From NCBI GenBank assembly GCA_031370825.1, contig JANMRB010000206.1, forward strand, positions 1-13,352: a DNA stretch of 13,352 nucleotides. The letters are read 5' to 3'. Positions 7,035-13,352 of the stretch are shown one piece after another (the first letter of the stretch is position 1; each line of letters starts with the position of its first letter). The stretch is from JAENVT01 sp031370825 (GTDB lineage: Bacteria; Actinomycetota; Acidimicrobiia; Acidimicrobiales; Ilumatobacteraceae). The notes under the pieces are model-generated. The model had not been told where the DNA came from and searched no databases. It was given only the letters and a program-made list of their open reading frames with translations. A program made the translations under genes and the position numbers.

Positions 7035-7589
7035 ATGGCTACCCCCTTTCCCGCTCTCGATGGCTCCGCTCCGCGCAAGCAGCAGTTCGACTCGGCTCCC
7101 GAATTGGGCATCGATCCGAGCAAGCGTTACACGGCCACCATGGAGACCAGCGTGGGCACGCTGGTGATCGCCCTCGACGCGATCAACGCACCACAGACGG
7201 TCAACAACTTCGTCTATCTCGCCGCACACCACTACTACGACGGCGTGATCTTCCATCGCATCATCAACGGTTTCATGTGTCAGGGCGGCGACCCCACGGG
7301 CACCGGTCGTGGGGGCCCGGGCTACAAGTTCAACGACGAGCCTGTCAAGCAGCGTTACCAGATCGGTTCGTTGGCCATGGCCAACGCCGGGCCCAACACC
7401 AACGGGAGCCAGTTCTTCTTGATCAGTGGTCCCAGCGGTGTCAACCTGCCGCCGCAGTACAACCATTTCGGTCAGGTGGTCAAAGGTCTCGAGATCGTCG
7501 ACGCGATGCAGGGGGTCGAGACGGATCGCAGCGATCGCCCGCGCAACGACGTGGTGATCAATTCGGTCACCATCACCGTCGCCGACTGA
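7035..7589 (+). CDS. Peptidyl-prolyl cis-trans isomerase, cyclophilin type (cytoplasmic)
   Basis: A 184-residue cyclophilin that catalyses cis-trans isomerisation of X-Pro peptide bonds. The core signature FHRIINGFMCQGGD (73-86) includes the catalytic Arg75, with Phe80, Met81 and Gln83 matching CypA R55, F60, M61 and Q63. It is followed by GTGRGGPGYKF (89-99), AMANAGPNTNGSQFF (114-128) and HFGQV (144-148). The Trp121 position of human CypA is not Trp here (the segment is VNLPPQYN), as in many bacterial enzymes that bind cyclosporin weakly. No signal peptide or membrane helix is seen, so it should be cytoplasmic; about 30 extra residues precede the domain. ATG 7035 is preferred over upstream starts because those would overlap the divergent secreted gene. 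It heads a five-gene run, with the next gene 6 bp downstream. Confidence 0.93.
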   Translation: MATPFPALDGSAPRKQQFDSAPELGIDPSKRYTATMETSVGTLVIALDAINAPQTVNNFVYLAAHHYYDGVIFHRIINGFMCQGGDPTGTGRGGPGYKFNDEPVKQRYQIGSLAMANAGPNTNGSQFFLISGPSGVNLPPQYNHFGQVVKGLEIVDAMQGVETDRSDRPRNDVVINSVTITVAD

Positions 7590-7595
7590 GCAGAG

Positions 7596-8801
7596 GTGGT
7601 CGTCGAGAGGGTATCGCTGGCGGCCGCGCGGCGAATAGCACTTGGTGCCCAGGGGTTCGCCGAGCCACGTCCGAAGGGTCGCGTCGATCGGCGGCACTTC
7701 CGCCGCGTTCTCGATCGCATGGGCCTGATCCAAATCGATTCGGTCAACGTGCTCGTTCGCAGTCAGGAGCTACCGCTGTTCGCCCGGTTGGGCCCGCACC
7801 CGCGGACCCTGATCAGTGATGCGACACGGTCCGGTGAGATCTTCGAATATTGGGTGCACGAGGCATCGCACGTCGACATGGCCCACTATCAACTGCACCG
7901 TTGGAAGATGGCGCACGATCACAAATGGGCGCGCTACTTCACCCTCAGCGATCGACGCCCCGGCTACGTCGACGAGGTCTACAAGCGCATCGAGGCAGAC
8001 GGTTCTGTTGCGGCGGGCGATCTGTCGGAGCGCGTCGGCAAGAAGGGCGCGTGGTGGGATTGGGATGACGCCAAGGTCGCTCTCGAGCATCTCTTCTGGA
8101 AGGGTCGCGTCACGGTGACGCGACGCCCCGGTGATTTCGCTCGCATCTACGACCTGACCGAGCGCGTCATCCCGGCCGAGGTGCTCGCGCGGCCCGAGGT
8201 GCCAGAGCGCGAAGCCCGCAAAAAGCTGCTCGAGCTCGCCGCTCGCCATCACGGGATCGCCACCCTCGCCGATCTCACCGACTACCACCGCCAGTCCAGG
8301 CCTCCGTGCAAGCCGTTGGCTGCCGAACTCGTCGAGGAAGGGACGATCCGGCAGGTCGAAGTCGTTGGCTGGACCCAGCCGGCGTACCTCCACAGCCACG
8401 CACGCATTCCGCGCAAGATCACCTCGTGTGCGCTGCTGACCCCCTTCGATCCGGTGGTGTGGAACCGCGATCGAGCGAATCGGCTGTTCGGCTTCCATTA
8501 TCGGATCGAGATCTACACACCGCCACCGAAGCGGATCTACGGCTACTACGTGTTGCCGATCTTGTGGGGCGACGGTGTGGTGGGCCGGCTGGACATGAAA
8601 GCCGATCGGCAGGCCGGCGCTCTTCTCGTGCAAGGTTCTTTCGCCGAACCGGGTGTACCCGTCGGGCCTCTTGCAGATGATCTTGCACCTGAACTGCATG
8701 CCATGGCGGGTTGGTTGGGGCTGGGCGAAGTAGTGGTGCTTCCGCGGGGAGATCTGGCCTCCACCCTTCGCGACGCGGTCGGTCACTACGCTCGGCATTG
8801 A
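7596..8801 (+). CDS. ycaQ: YcaQ/AlkX-type DNA glycosylase (winged-helix, HTH_42 family)
   Basis: The 401-residue protein matches the YcaQ family of DNA glycosylases, which remove bulky or cross-linked N-alkyl bases without base flipping. The N-terminal block MGLIQIDSVNVLVRSQELPL (42-61) holds the family's catalytic QxD motif as Gln46-Ile47-Asp48; the antibiotic self-resistance branch AlkZ has QxQ instead, so this is closer to AlkX/YcaQ. EYWVHEASH (84-92) is the second conserved block. The C-terminal half has the usual winged-helix region, LLTPFDPVVWNRDR and a YYVLPILWGD segment. The only usable start is GTG 7596, six bases after the cyclophilin stop; no separate Shine-Dalgarno is seen and coupling is likely. 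The stop TGA shares its last base with the ATG of the next gene. Expected role is repair of alkylation or interstrand cross-links. The family is sure; the precise lesion is inferred. Confidence 0.85.
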   Translation: MVVERVSLAAARRIALGAQGFAEPRPKGRVDRRHFRRVLDRMGLIQIDSVNVLVRSQELPLFARLGPHPRTLISDATRSGEIFEYWVHEASHVDMAHYQLHRWKMAHDHKWARYFTLSDRRPGYVDEVYKRIEADGSVAAGDLSERVGKKGAWWDWDDAKVALEHLFWKGRVTVTRRPGDFARIYDLTERVIPAEVLARPEVPEREARKKLLELAARHHGIATLADLTDYHRQSRPPCKPLAAELVEEGTIRQVEVVGWTQPAYLHSHARIPRKITSCALLTPFDPVVWNRDRANRLFGFHYRIEIYTPPPKRIYGYYVLPILWGDGVVGRLDMKADRQAGALLVQGSFAEPGVPVGPLADDLAPELHAMAGWLGLGEVVVLPRGDLASTLRDAVGHYARH

Positions 8802-9961
8802 TGTCAGACCCCGAGCCGTGGTTGCCGCCCGAGCACTTGCCGCGCTGGGTCTGGAAGGCGGTGGCCATCTTCTGGCTCGGCTACATCCTCTCGATCGTCA
8901 CGCGCTCGGTGTGGAGCAGCCTTTCCGCGTTGTTCCTCCTGCTGCTGGTTTCGTTGTTCCTCTCGTTGGCGATCGAGCCCGGGGTCAATCGACTCGCTTC
9001 CCGCGGATGGCGCAGGGGCACGGCAACGGCCGTCATCCTCGTCGGGGTCTTCGTGGGCTTCATCGTATTCGTGGCGGCAATCGGCACGTTGGTTGGTCAG
9101 CAGATCGCAACGCTCCTCGGTGACTCGGAGAAGTACGTCAACCGCACCGTCGACTTCATCAACGGCAAGTTCGACACACACATCAATGCCACGCAGGTCA
9201 TCAACTCGATCAACGACCCGAACGGCGCGGTGCAAAGGTTCATCCGTAGCCAGCAGGGCAAGGTCGTCGACTTGTCCGTCGCCGCACTCGGAGTCCTGGT
9301 CAAGGCCTTGTCGGTCCTGCTGTTCACCTTCTATCTCGTAGCAGACGGTCCGAAGCTGCGCCGCGCAATCTGCGCCAGGTTGCCCCCCGAGCGGCAACGA
9401 CGCGTGCTCGGCGGGTGGGAGCTGGCGATCGACAAGACCGGCGGCTACCTGTACTCGAGGGCGTTGTTGGCCGGGTTGTCAGCCTTCTTCCACTGGGTGC
9501 TCTTCCAGGCCATCGGCATCCAGGCACCTGTCGCGATGGCGTTGTGGGTCGGTCTGATCAGCCAGTTCCTACCCGTTGTGGGTACCTACATCGCCGGTGC
9601 GCTTCCGGTGTTGGTCCAATTCGTCGACTCCCCACCGAAGGCCCTCATCATCTTGGTCTTCGTCATCTTGTACCAACAGGTCGAGAACTACGTCCTGCTG
9701 CCGCGCATCACGGCTCGGACGATGGATCTGCATCCGGCGATCGCCTTCGGGTCGGCCATTGCCGGCGGCGCCGTGCTGGGTGCGGTCGGTGCAGTACTGG
9801 CCATTCCCGCTGCAGCCATGGCCCAGGCAGTGCTCAGCAACATCGGCGACCGTCACGAGGTGATCGACAGCCATCTCACGAGCACTGACCCAGGCAGACA
9901 TCTACACCTGTCGCGGCGAAGGCGACGGACTGCGAACAGTGTGACCGATGCCGACCCCTGA
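8801..9961 (+). CDS. AI-2E family transporter-like membrane protein
   Basis: A 386-residue polytopic membrane protein of the AI-2E transporter (formerly UPF0118/PerM) family. Helices are predicted near 18-36, 40-59, 74-100, 160-180, 220-240, 243-275, 280-298 and 312-345. The long soluble segment between helices 3 and 4 (about 101-155) and the C-terminal block QFLPVVGTYIAGALPVLV (255-272), YQQVENYVLLPRI (291-303) and AIAGGAVLGAVGAVLAIP (319-336) are typical. The tail has a run of five Arg (372-376). The start ATG overlaps the preceding stop as TGATG; starts further upstream would lie inside the glycosylase gene. The next gene begins 14 bp before this stop. Characterised members include autoinducer-2 exporters and Na+/H+ antiporters, so the substrate cannot be named. 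Confidence 0.88.
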   Translation: MSDPEPWLPPEHLPRWVWKAVAIFWLGYILSIVTRSVWSSLSALFLLLLVSLFLSLAIEPGVNRLASRGWRRGTATAVILVGVFVGFIVFVAAIGTLVGQQIATLLGDSEKYVNRTVDFINGKFDTHINATQVINSINDPNGAVQRFIRSQQGKVVDLSVAALGVLVKALSVLLFTFYLVADGPKLRRAICARLPPERQRRVLGGWELAIDKTGGYLYSRALLAGLSAFFHWVLFQAIGIQAPVAMALWVGLISQFLPVVGTYIAGALPVLVQFVDSPPKALIILVFVILYQQVENYVLLPRITARTMDLHPAIAFGSAIAGGAVLGAVGAVLAIPAAAMAQAVLSNIGDRHEVIDSHLTSTDPGRHLHLSRRRRRTANSVTDADP

Positions 9962-10907
9962 CACGTTCGCACCGGTCGCCATCACCCGGCGAAGTGGTTG
10001 CGACGAATCGGTGCACTTCGGAGTGGTCGTGGGTCTCGCCGCCACCGGGGAGATCGAGTTTGCAGTCGGGGATCCGGCATCACCGATCTATCCGCGGTCG
10101 TCCAACAAGCCGATGCAGGCCGTCGCCATGGTGCGCGTCGGCTTGGTGCTACCGCCCGAGCTGTTGGCCCTTGTCTGCGCCAGCCACGACGGCACACCGA
10201 AGCACGTCGAAGCGGCTCGAAGGATTCTGGCGACGGCGGGCCTCGACGAGCAGTCTCTGGGCAACACGGCGGATCTACCGCTCGATCGTGCTGCGGCCGA
10301 GTCAGTTCTGCGTTCGGGAGGTGGGCCGACAGCAATCCAGATGAACTGCAGCGGCAAGCACAGCGGCATGGTGGTGACCAGCGCGATCAACGGGTGGTCA
10401 ACCGACGCCTCGTATCTCTCGCCCGATCATCCGTTGCAACAAAGCATCACTGGCACCATCGATGAACTGGCTGACGAGCAGCACAGCCACATCGGCGTCG
10501 ACGGGTGCGGCTCGCCGGCCCACGTGATCAGCCTCCTCGGTTTGGCGCGAGCCTTCCGTTCCATTGCCACGGGCGGTGCCGGCCGGTCGGGCGAAGTGGT
10601 CTACGCAGCCATGACGGGTCATCCGGAGACGGTCGGTGGCATTGGTCGTGATGTCACTCAGTTCATGCGTCATGTGCCTGGCTTGATGGCCAAGGATGGT
10701 GCCGACGGAGTGTTTGCCGCCGCGCTGCCCGATGGCCGAGCAGTGGCGCTGAAGATTGCCGACGGCGCGAACCGGGCGCGGCCTCCGGTCATGGTCTCGG
10801 CATTGCGCGCTCTTGGCATCGACGTCTCGGTCATCGAACCGTTGGTCACGCAGTGGATACTGGGCCACGGCCGGCCCGTTGGCGAGGTGCGGGCGATAGC
10901 GCCATAG
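9948..10907 (+). CDS. L-asparaginase, class 3 (Rhizobium etli inducible-type, asparaginase II family)
   Basis: A 319-residue homologue of the asparaginase family unrelated to the E. coli AnsA/AnsB fold. It should hydrolyse L-asparagine to aspartate and ammonia in the cytoplasm. The residues described for the Rhizobium etli enzyme are all present: Ser51 and Lys54 in RSSNKP (50-55), Ser79 in SHDGT (79-83), Cys134 and Lys137 in NCSGKHSGM (133-141), and Cys187 in DGCGSP (185-190), where the Cys/Lys/Cys set binds a metal. There is no signal peptide. ATG 9948 lies inside the end of the transporter gene (14-bp overlap) with no clear ribosome site, consistent with coupled translation. Length is slightly below the usual 330-370 residues. 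Substrate is inferred; other members of the family could act on other amides. Confidence 0.87.
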   Translation: MPTPDTFAPVAITRRSGCDESVHFGVVVGLAATGEIEFAVGDPASPIYPRSSNKPMQAVAMVRVGLVLPPELLALVCASHDGTPKHVEAARRILATAGLDEQSLGNTADLPLDRAAAESVLRSGGGPTAIQMNCSGKHSGMVVTSAINGWSTDASYLSPDHPLQQSITGTIDELADEQHSHIGVDGCGSPAHVISLLGLARAFRSIATGGAGRSGEVVYAAMTGHPETVGGIGRDVTQFMRHVPGLMAKDGADGVFAAALPDGRAVALKIADGANRARPPVMVSALRALGIDVSVIEPLVTQWILGHGRPVGEVRAIAP

Positions 10908-10916
10908 GGTGAGCCG

Positions 10917-11837
10917 ATGGACGCCATCCCGTTCGTCACGCTCGATGAACCGCGTTACGGCGTTTCGGTACAGGTCTCACCGCTGGTACGCCGGGTGATC
11001 GCCAACAATCCTTCGAAGTACACCTATCACGGCACGGGGACGTACATCGTCGGCCACGGCGACGTCGCGGTCATCGATCCCGGTCCGGTGCTCGACGATC
11101 ATCGCCACGCCCTTGGTGCTGCTCTGGACGGTGACCGGGTGCGGGCGATCCTCGTCACTCACTGTCATTCCGATCATTCACCGTTGGCGTCGTGGCTGCG
11201 CGACGAGAGCGGAGCTCCGACGATCGCCTTCGGCCCGCACAGCAGGATCGAGACGGAGACCGATGAAGAAGAGCCCGACGACGATGTGACGGTGGAAGAG
11301 ACAACCGACATGGACTTCGATCCGGACGTACGCGTCGGCGATGGGGAGATCGCGGCGATGGGCACGGGATGGACGCTGCGTGGCGTGCACACACCCGGCC
11401 ACACGTCCAACCACATGTGCTATTCGCTCGACGAGGAGCACGCGTTGTTCACCGGAGATCACGTCATGGGGTGGAGCACGACGGTGGTGTCGCCACCCGA
11501 CGGCGACATGCGGGCCTACATGGATTCGCTCCGAAAGGTGATGGGGCGCGAGGACGCGTCGTTGTGGCCGACGCACGGGGCTCCGGTTACATCTCCGAAA
11601 CCGTTCCTCGACGCGTTCCTTCAGCATCGTCTCCAGCGAGAGGCGCAGGTTCTCACGGCGGTTCGCGCCGGCCGCTCTGAGATCGAGGCGATGGTGAAAG
11701 AGCTGTATGCCGACGTTCGCGAGGAGCTGCACAAGCCAGCAGCACGAAGCGTGTTGTCACACCTCATCAAGCTCATCAACGACGGAGAAGTCACCGTCGA
11801 AGGCGTCGGCAAGGAAGCAAGATATTTCGCGACCTGA
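10917..11837 (+). CDS. MBL-fold metallo-hydrolase with C-terminal winged helix (LACTB2-like)
   Basis: A 306-residue metallo-beta-lactamase-fold hydrolase. The metal ligands are visible: HCHSDH (His82, His84, Asp86, His87), His162 in TPGHTSNH, Asp181 in FTGDHVMG and His220 in WPTHG, so it should bind two metal ions. Residues about 250-306 form the winged-helix tail found in LACTB2-type proteins, some of which cleave single-stranded RNA; others hydrolyse thioesters or similar. A strongly acidic stretch (about 111-137, many Glu and Asp) interrupts the core between the first and second metal motifs. GGTGAG lies 3 nt before ATG 10917, and the gap to the asparaginase stop is 9 bp, so it is probably the last gene of the transcript. 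A large inverted repeat follows the stop. Substrate unknown. Confidence 0.88.
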   Translation: MDAIPFVTLDEPRYGVSVQVSPLVRRVIANNPSKYTYHGTGTYIVGHGDVAVIDPGPVLDDHRHALGAALDGDRVRAILVTHCHSDHSPLASWLRDESGAPTIAFGPHSRIETETDEEEPDDDVTVEETTDMDFDPDVRVGDGEIAAMGTGWTLRGVHTPGHTSNHMCYSLDEEHALFTGDHVMGWSTTVVSPPDGDMRAYMDSLRKVMGREDASLWPTHGAPVTSPKPFLDAFLQHRLQREAQVLTAVRAGRSEIEAMVKELYADVREELHKPAARSVLSHLIKLINDGEVTVEGVGKEARYFAT

Positions 11838-11844
11838 GTCCCGG

Positions 11845-11894
11845 GTGAGCGAGGCACGAATGTTCGGCGAGCCGAACATTCGTGACTGGCTCAC
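11845..11894. terminator. Large inverted repeat between convergent genes (likely bidirectional terminator)
   Basis: CACGAATGTTCGGC (11855-11868) and GCCGAACATTCGTG (11871-11884) are perfect inverted copies of 14 bp around a 2-nt centre. The outer arms GTGAGC (11845-11850) and GCTCAC (11889-11894) extend the dyad, with a 4-nt partly mismatched step between. The repeat starts 8 bp after the MBL stop and ends on the disA stop codon (11891-11893). There is no T-run on either strand, so it would be a T-less terminator or an mRNA 3' stabiliser. A dispersed palindromic repeat is an alternative. Confidence 0.7.
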
Positions 11895-12883
11895 GCATAT
11901 TGGTCGAGGATGCTCGTCTCGGTGATCCGATCGAGCGTGTCTTTGACCGCTGTCGCCAACGACGCGTCGATGCCGGGGACCTCGGAGATCTCGGCAGCGG
12001 TCGCCCGACGAAGCCTGGCGAGGTCGCCGAAGCGGTCGACGATCGCGCCCGCTAGCACTGGAGTGATGCGCGGCACTCGCGTCAGCAGTCGCAAACCCCG
12101 CGGTGTAGCCGGAGAATCACCGTCGAGACCGTGCCCGGCCCAGTTGTTGGCGATCCGCGGATAGTCGGCCAAGACCAGTTCCAGCTCGTGGTTGATCTCG
12201 CCGTTGACTTCGTCGACCTGCATGCGCAGCAGTCTGGCGTCGACGCCCAACTCGACGATCATCGTTTCGATCTCCGCCGAGATCCGCCGAACCATCTCGC
12301 CACGTTGGACGACCGACGCAACGTCGCGGATGGTCGCCACATCTTCGAGCTCGAGCGTCGTGAGGCTGGTCAGCGTGTCGTCGAGGCGTGCCTTGTACCG
12401 CTCGAGGGTTTGCAAGGCCTGATTGGCGCGATCGAGCAGACGACTGATGTCCTGCAACTGATGGCGCATCCCGCCGGCGTACACACTGATGACGCCCATC
12501 TCTTCACTGACGCTGACGACCGGTACAGCGATCGAGCGGGCGACGCGCTCGGCCGTGCGGTGTCGCGTGCCAGTCTCGCTAGTTTGCACCGAGGGATCGG
12601 GGACGAGATGCACGTTGGCCCGAGACAGCCGCTGACCATTCGAGCCGAGGATGATGGCGCCATCCATCTTGGCAAGCTCGCTGAGACGTTGCGGGCTGAA
12701 CGGAGCGTCGAGGAGAAATCCGCCACTGCAGATCGCCAGAACCTCGGGCCCGTCGTCGAGGATCAACAGAGCACCCATCTTGGCGCGCACGATCCGTTCG
12801 ATTCCGTCGCGCAAAGGCGTACCTGGAGCGACCACCGCTAGCGCCTCGTGCAGGACGTCGGTGGGCGGTCCGGTCGTCGTCAT
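11891..12883 (-). CDS. disA: Diadenylate cyclase DisA (DNA integrity scanning protein)
   Basis: A 330-residue DisA that makes cyclic di-AMP from two ATP and binds branched DNA. The N-terminal cyclase domain (about 1-145) shows KMDGAIIL with Asp74-Gly75-Ala76 and SETGTRHRTAER with Thr106-Arg107-His108-Arg109, both nucleotide-binding motifs intact. A long helical spine follows (about 150-250). The C-terminal helix-hairpin-helix DNA-binding domain is seen at about 265-325, with PRITPVLAGAIVDRFGDL and ISEVPGIDASLA. Length is normal (B. subtilis DisA is about 360). The ATG at 12881-12883 lies 6 nt after a TAGAAT box, without a Shine-Dalgarno, so a leaderless transcript is likely. It lies 9 bp downstream of radA. 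RadA is reported to inhibit DisA in mycobacteria, so the pairing has functional sense. Confidence 0.96.
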   Translation of the reverse strand: MTTTGPPTDVLHEALAVVAPGTPLRDGIERIVRAKMGALLILDDGPEVLAICSGGFLLDAPFSPQRLSELAKMDGAIILGSNGQRLSRANVHLVPDPSVQTSETGTRHRTAERVARSIAVPVVSVSEEMGVISVYAGGMRHQLQDISRLLDRANQALQTLERYKARLDDTLTSLTTLELEDVATIRDVASVVQRGEMVRRISAEIETMIVELGVDARLLRMQVDEVNGEINHELELVLADYPRIANNWAGHGLDGDSPATPRGLRLLTRVPRITPVLAGAIVDRFGDLARLRRATAAEISEVPGIDASLATAVKDTLDRITETSILDQYA

Positions 12884-12889
12884 GGAGGG

Positions 12890-12916
12890 ATTCTACTTGG
12901 AGTGGTCACTGTCCAA
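12890..12916 (-). promoter_or_regulatory. Candidate disA promoter inside the radA 3' end
   Basis: Read on the minus strand, TTGGAC (12911-12916) and TAGAAT (12890-12895) form a -35/-10 pair with a 15-nt spacer, slightly short for a housekeeping sigma. The -10 ends 6 nt before the disA ATG, the geometry of a leaderless start. The TAG of the -10 box is also the radA stop codon (12893-12895). disA could therefore be expressed both from here and by read-through from radA. Confidence 0.5.
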
Positions 12917-13352
12917 TCCCACGGCGGCCAATCCCACGGCTGCCAAAGCCTCGGCGACGGTGGAAACTCTGATCAGCGAGATGCCCTCGACCCCGTTGGC
13001 TGAGTTGGCCGGGACGATCGCCCGGCTGAATCCGAGACGAGCGGCCTCGGCAAGGCGCCGTGAGGCGTGCGCGACCTGACGTAGCTCACCCGCCAACCCG
13101 ACCTCGCCGAATGAGACGACGTCGGACGGAAGGGGATGGTCGACGAGAGCACTGACGATGGCGAGGCACATCGGTAGATCGCTACCCGGCTCGGTCAGCC
13201 GAACGCCGCCTACAGCAGACGCAAACACCTCGTGTTGAGCCATGGGCAGCCTTGCTCGCCGTTCGAGCACGGCGAGCAACAATGCCAATCGGCCGGGGTC
13301 GAGGCCCTGGGCGCTGCGCCGGGGTGGCACACCAGAGATGACCTTGTTGGTC
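12893..13352 (-). CDS. radA: DNA repair protein RadA/Sms, C-terminal part (5' end outside window)
   Basis: The last 153 codons of a longer gene whose start lies beyond the window edge. The visible part is the Lon-protease-like C-terminal domain of RadA: TNKVISGVPPRR at the edge, then GLDPGRLALLLAVLERR, VFASAVGGVRLTEPGSDLP, LAIVSALVDHPL, SFGEVGLAGELRQVAHASRR and RAIVPANS. These are the family's usual blocks; the domain is not known as an active protease in RadA and serves as a scaffold. RadA is a RecA-related ATPase that drives branch migration in recombinational repair; its zinc finger and ATPase core are outside the window. A frame-internal GTG near 13330 is not a start, since the conserved reading frame continues upstream. 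It precedes disA by 9 bp on the same strand. The tail LDSDHSK ends at a TAG shared with the disA -10 box. Confidence 0.94.
   Translation of the reverse strand, partial: TNKVISGVPPRRSAQGLDPGRLALLLAVLERRARLPMAQHEVFASAVGGVRLTEPGSDLPMCLAIVSALVDHPLPSDVVSFGEVGLAGELRQVAHASRRLAEAARLGFSRAIVPANSANGVEGISLIRVSTVAEALAAVGLAAVGLDSDHSK

Noticed and set aside
7014..7733. In-frame upstream extension of about 240 codons of the secreted repeat protein
   Set aside because: It lies wholly opposite the cyclophilin gene, whose conserved motifs prove its frame, and a clear signal peptide begins at the 7013 start.
7770..8798. Long minus-strand frame opposite the YcaQ-type gene
   Set aside because: No family motif, while the plus-strand frame has QID, EYWVHEASH and the winged-helix blocks.
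8711..8800. Earlier start for the AI-2E-family gene
   Set aside because: It would overlap the glycosylase by 91 bp. The extra residues are Arg/Ser/Gly-rich and not membrane-like, while ATG 8801 overlaps the stop as TGATG.
11855..11884. LexA/SOS-box reading of the CGAATGTTCG-like inverted repeat
   Set aside because: The half-sites and spacing do not match the CGAAC-N4-GTTCG form, and the position is downstream of two convergent genes where an operator has little use.
12131..12841. Plus-strand open frame opposite disA
   Set aside because: Shadow of disA, whose DGA and RHR motifs are intact on the minus strand.
1..13352. Defence system, prophage, transposon or CRISPR array
   Set aside because: No repeat-spacer pattern, integrase, transposase, nuclease-toxin pair or phage structural gene was seen. 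All long frames fit housekeeping, transport or surface functions.

Overview
The window reads as ordinary chromosome of a high-GC Gram-positive bacterium, most likely an actinobacterium. Supporting signs are strongly GC-biased codons, GTG starts, tight gene packing, a radA-disA pair, and several genes whose start codon lies 6-8 nt after a TAnnnT box with no Shine-Dalgarno (leaderless style). The C-terminal repeats of the large secreted protein resemble repeats I associate with actinobacterial surface proteins, and an Acidimicrobiia-type host would fit, but the species cannot be read from the sequence. I see no rRNA, tRNA, CRISPR array, insertion sequence or phage gene.

Region 1 (1-4704): a partial minus-strand GNAT acetyltransferase is divergent from a compact four-gene ABC importer on the plus strand. 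The importer consists of a MalK/UgpC-type ATPase, two permeases with EAA loops, and a lipoprotein binding protein that follows UgpB through most of its length. The genes overlap at each junction, so they should form one operon. Glycerol-3-phosphate or a glycerophosphodiester is the best-supported substrate class. The roughly 90-bp divergent intergenic region carries two clear dyad symmetries.

Region 2 (4701-7013, minus): a 770-residue secreted protein has a signal peptide, an N-terminal half with delta-60-type repeats (probable beta-propeller), and three tandem C-terminal repeats of about 115-125 residues. Its stop codon overlaps the ugpB stop codon.

Region 3 (7035-11837, plus): a five-gene run starts only 21 bp from the divergent secreted-protein gene. 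It encodes a cytoplasmic cyclophilin, a YcaQ/AlkX-type DNA glycosylase, an AI-2E-family membrane protein, a class 3 L-asparaginase homologue, and an MBL-fold hydrolase with a C-terminal winged helix. Gaps of +6, -1, -14 and +9 nt suggest one transcript, although the functions are not obviously related.

Region 4 (11845-13352, minus): a large inverted repeat separates the convergent MBL gene from disA (c-di-AMP synthase). disA follows the 3' end of radA, which runs out of the window. disA appears to have its own leaderless promoter overlapping the radA stop codon.

I did not find a clearly new defence or mobile system. The most unusual items are the composite delta-60/three-repeat secreted protein, the perfect 14-bp inverted repeat between the MBL gene and disA, the dyad-rich divergent promoter of the ugp operon, and the recurring leaderless-promoter arrangement.
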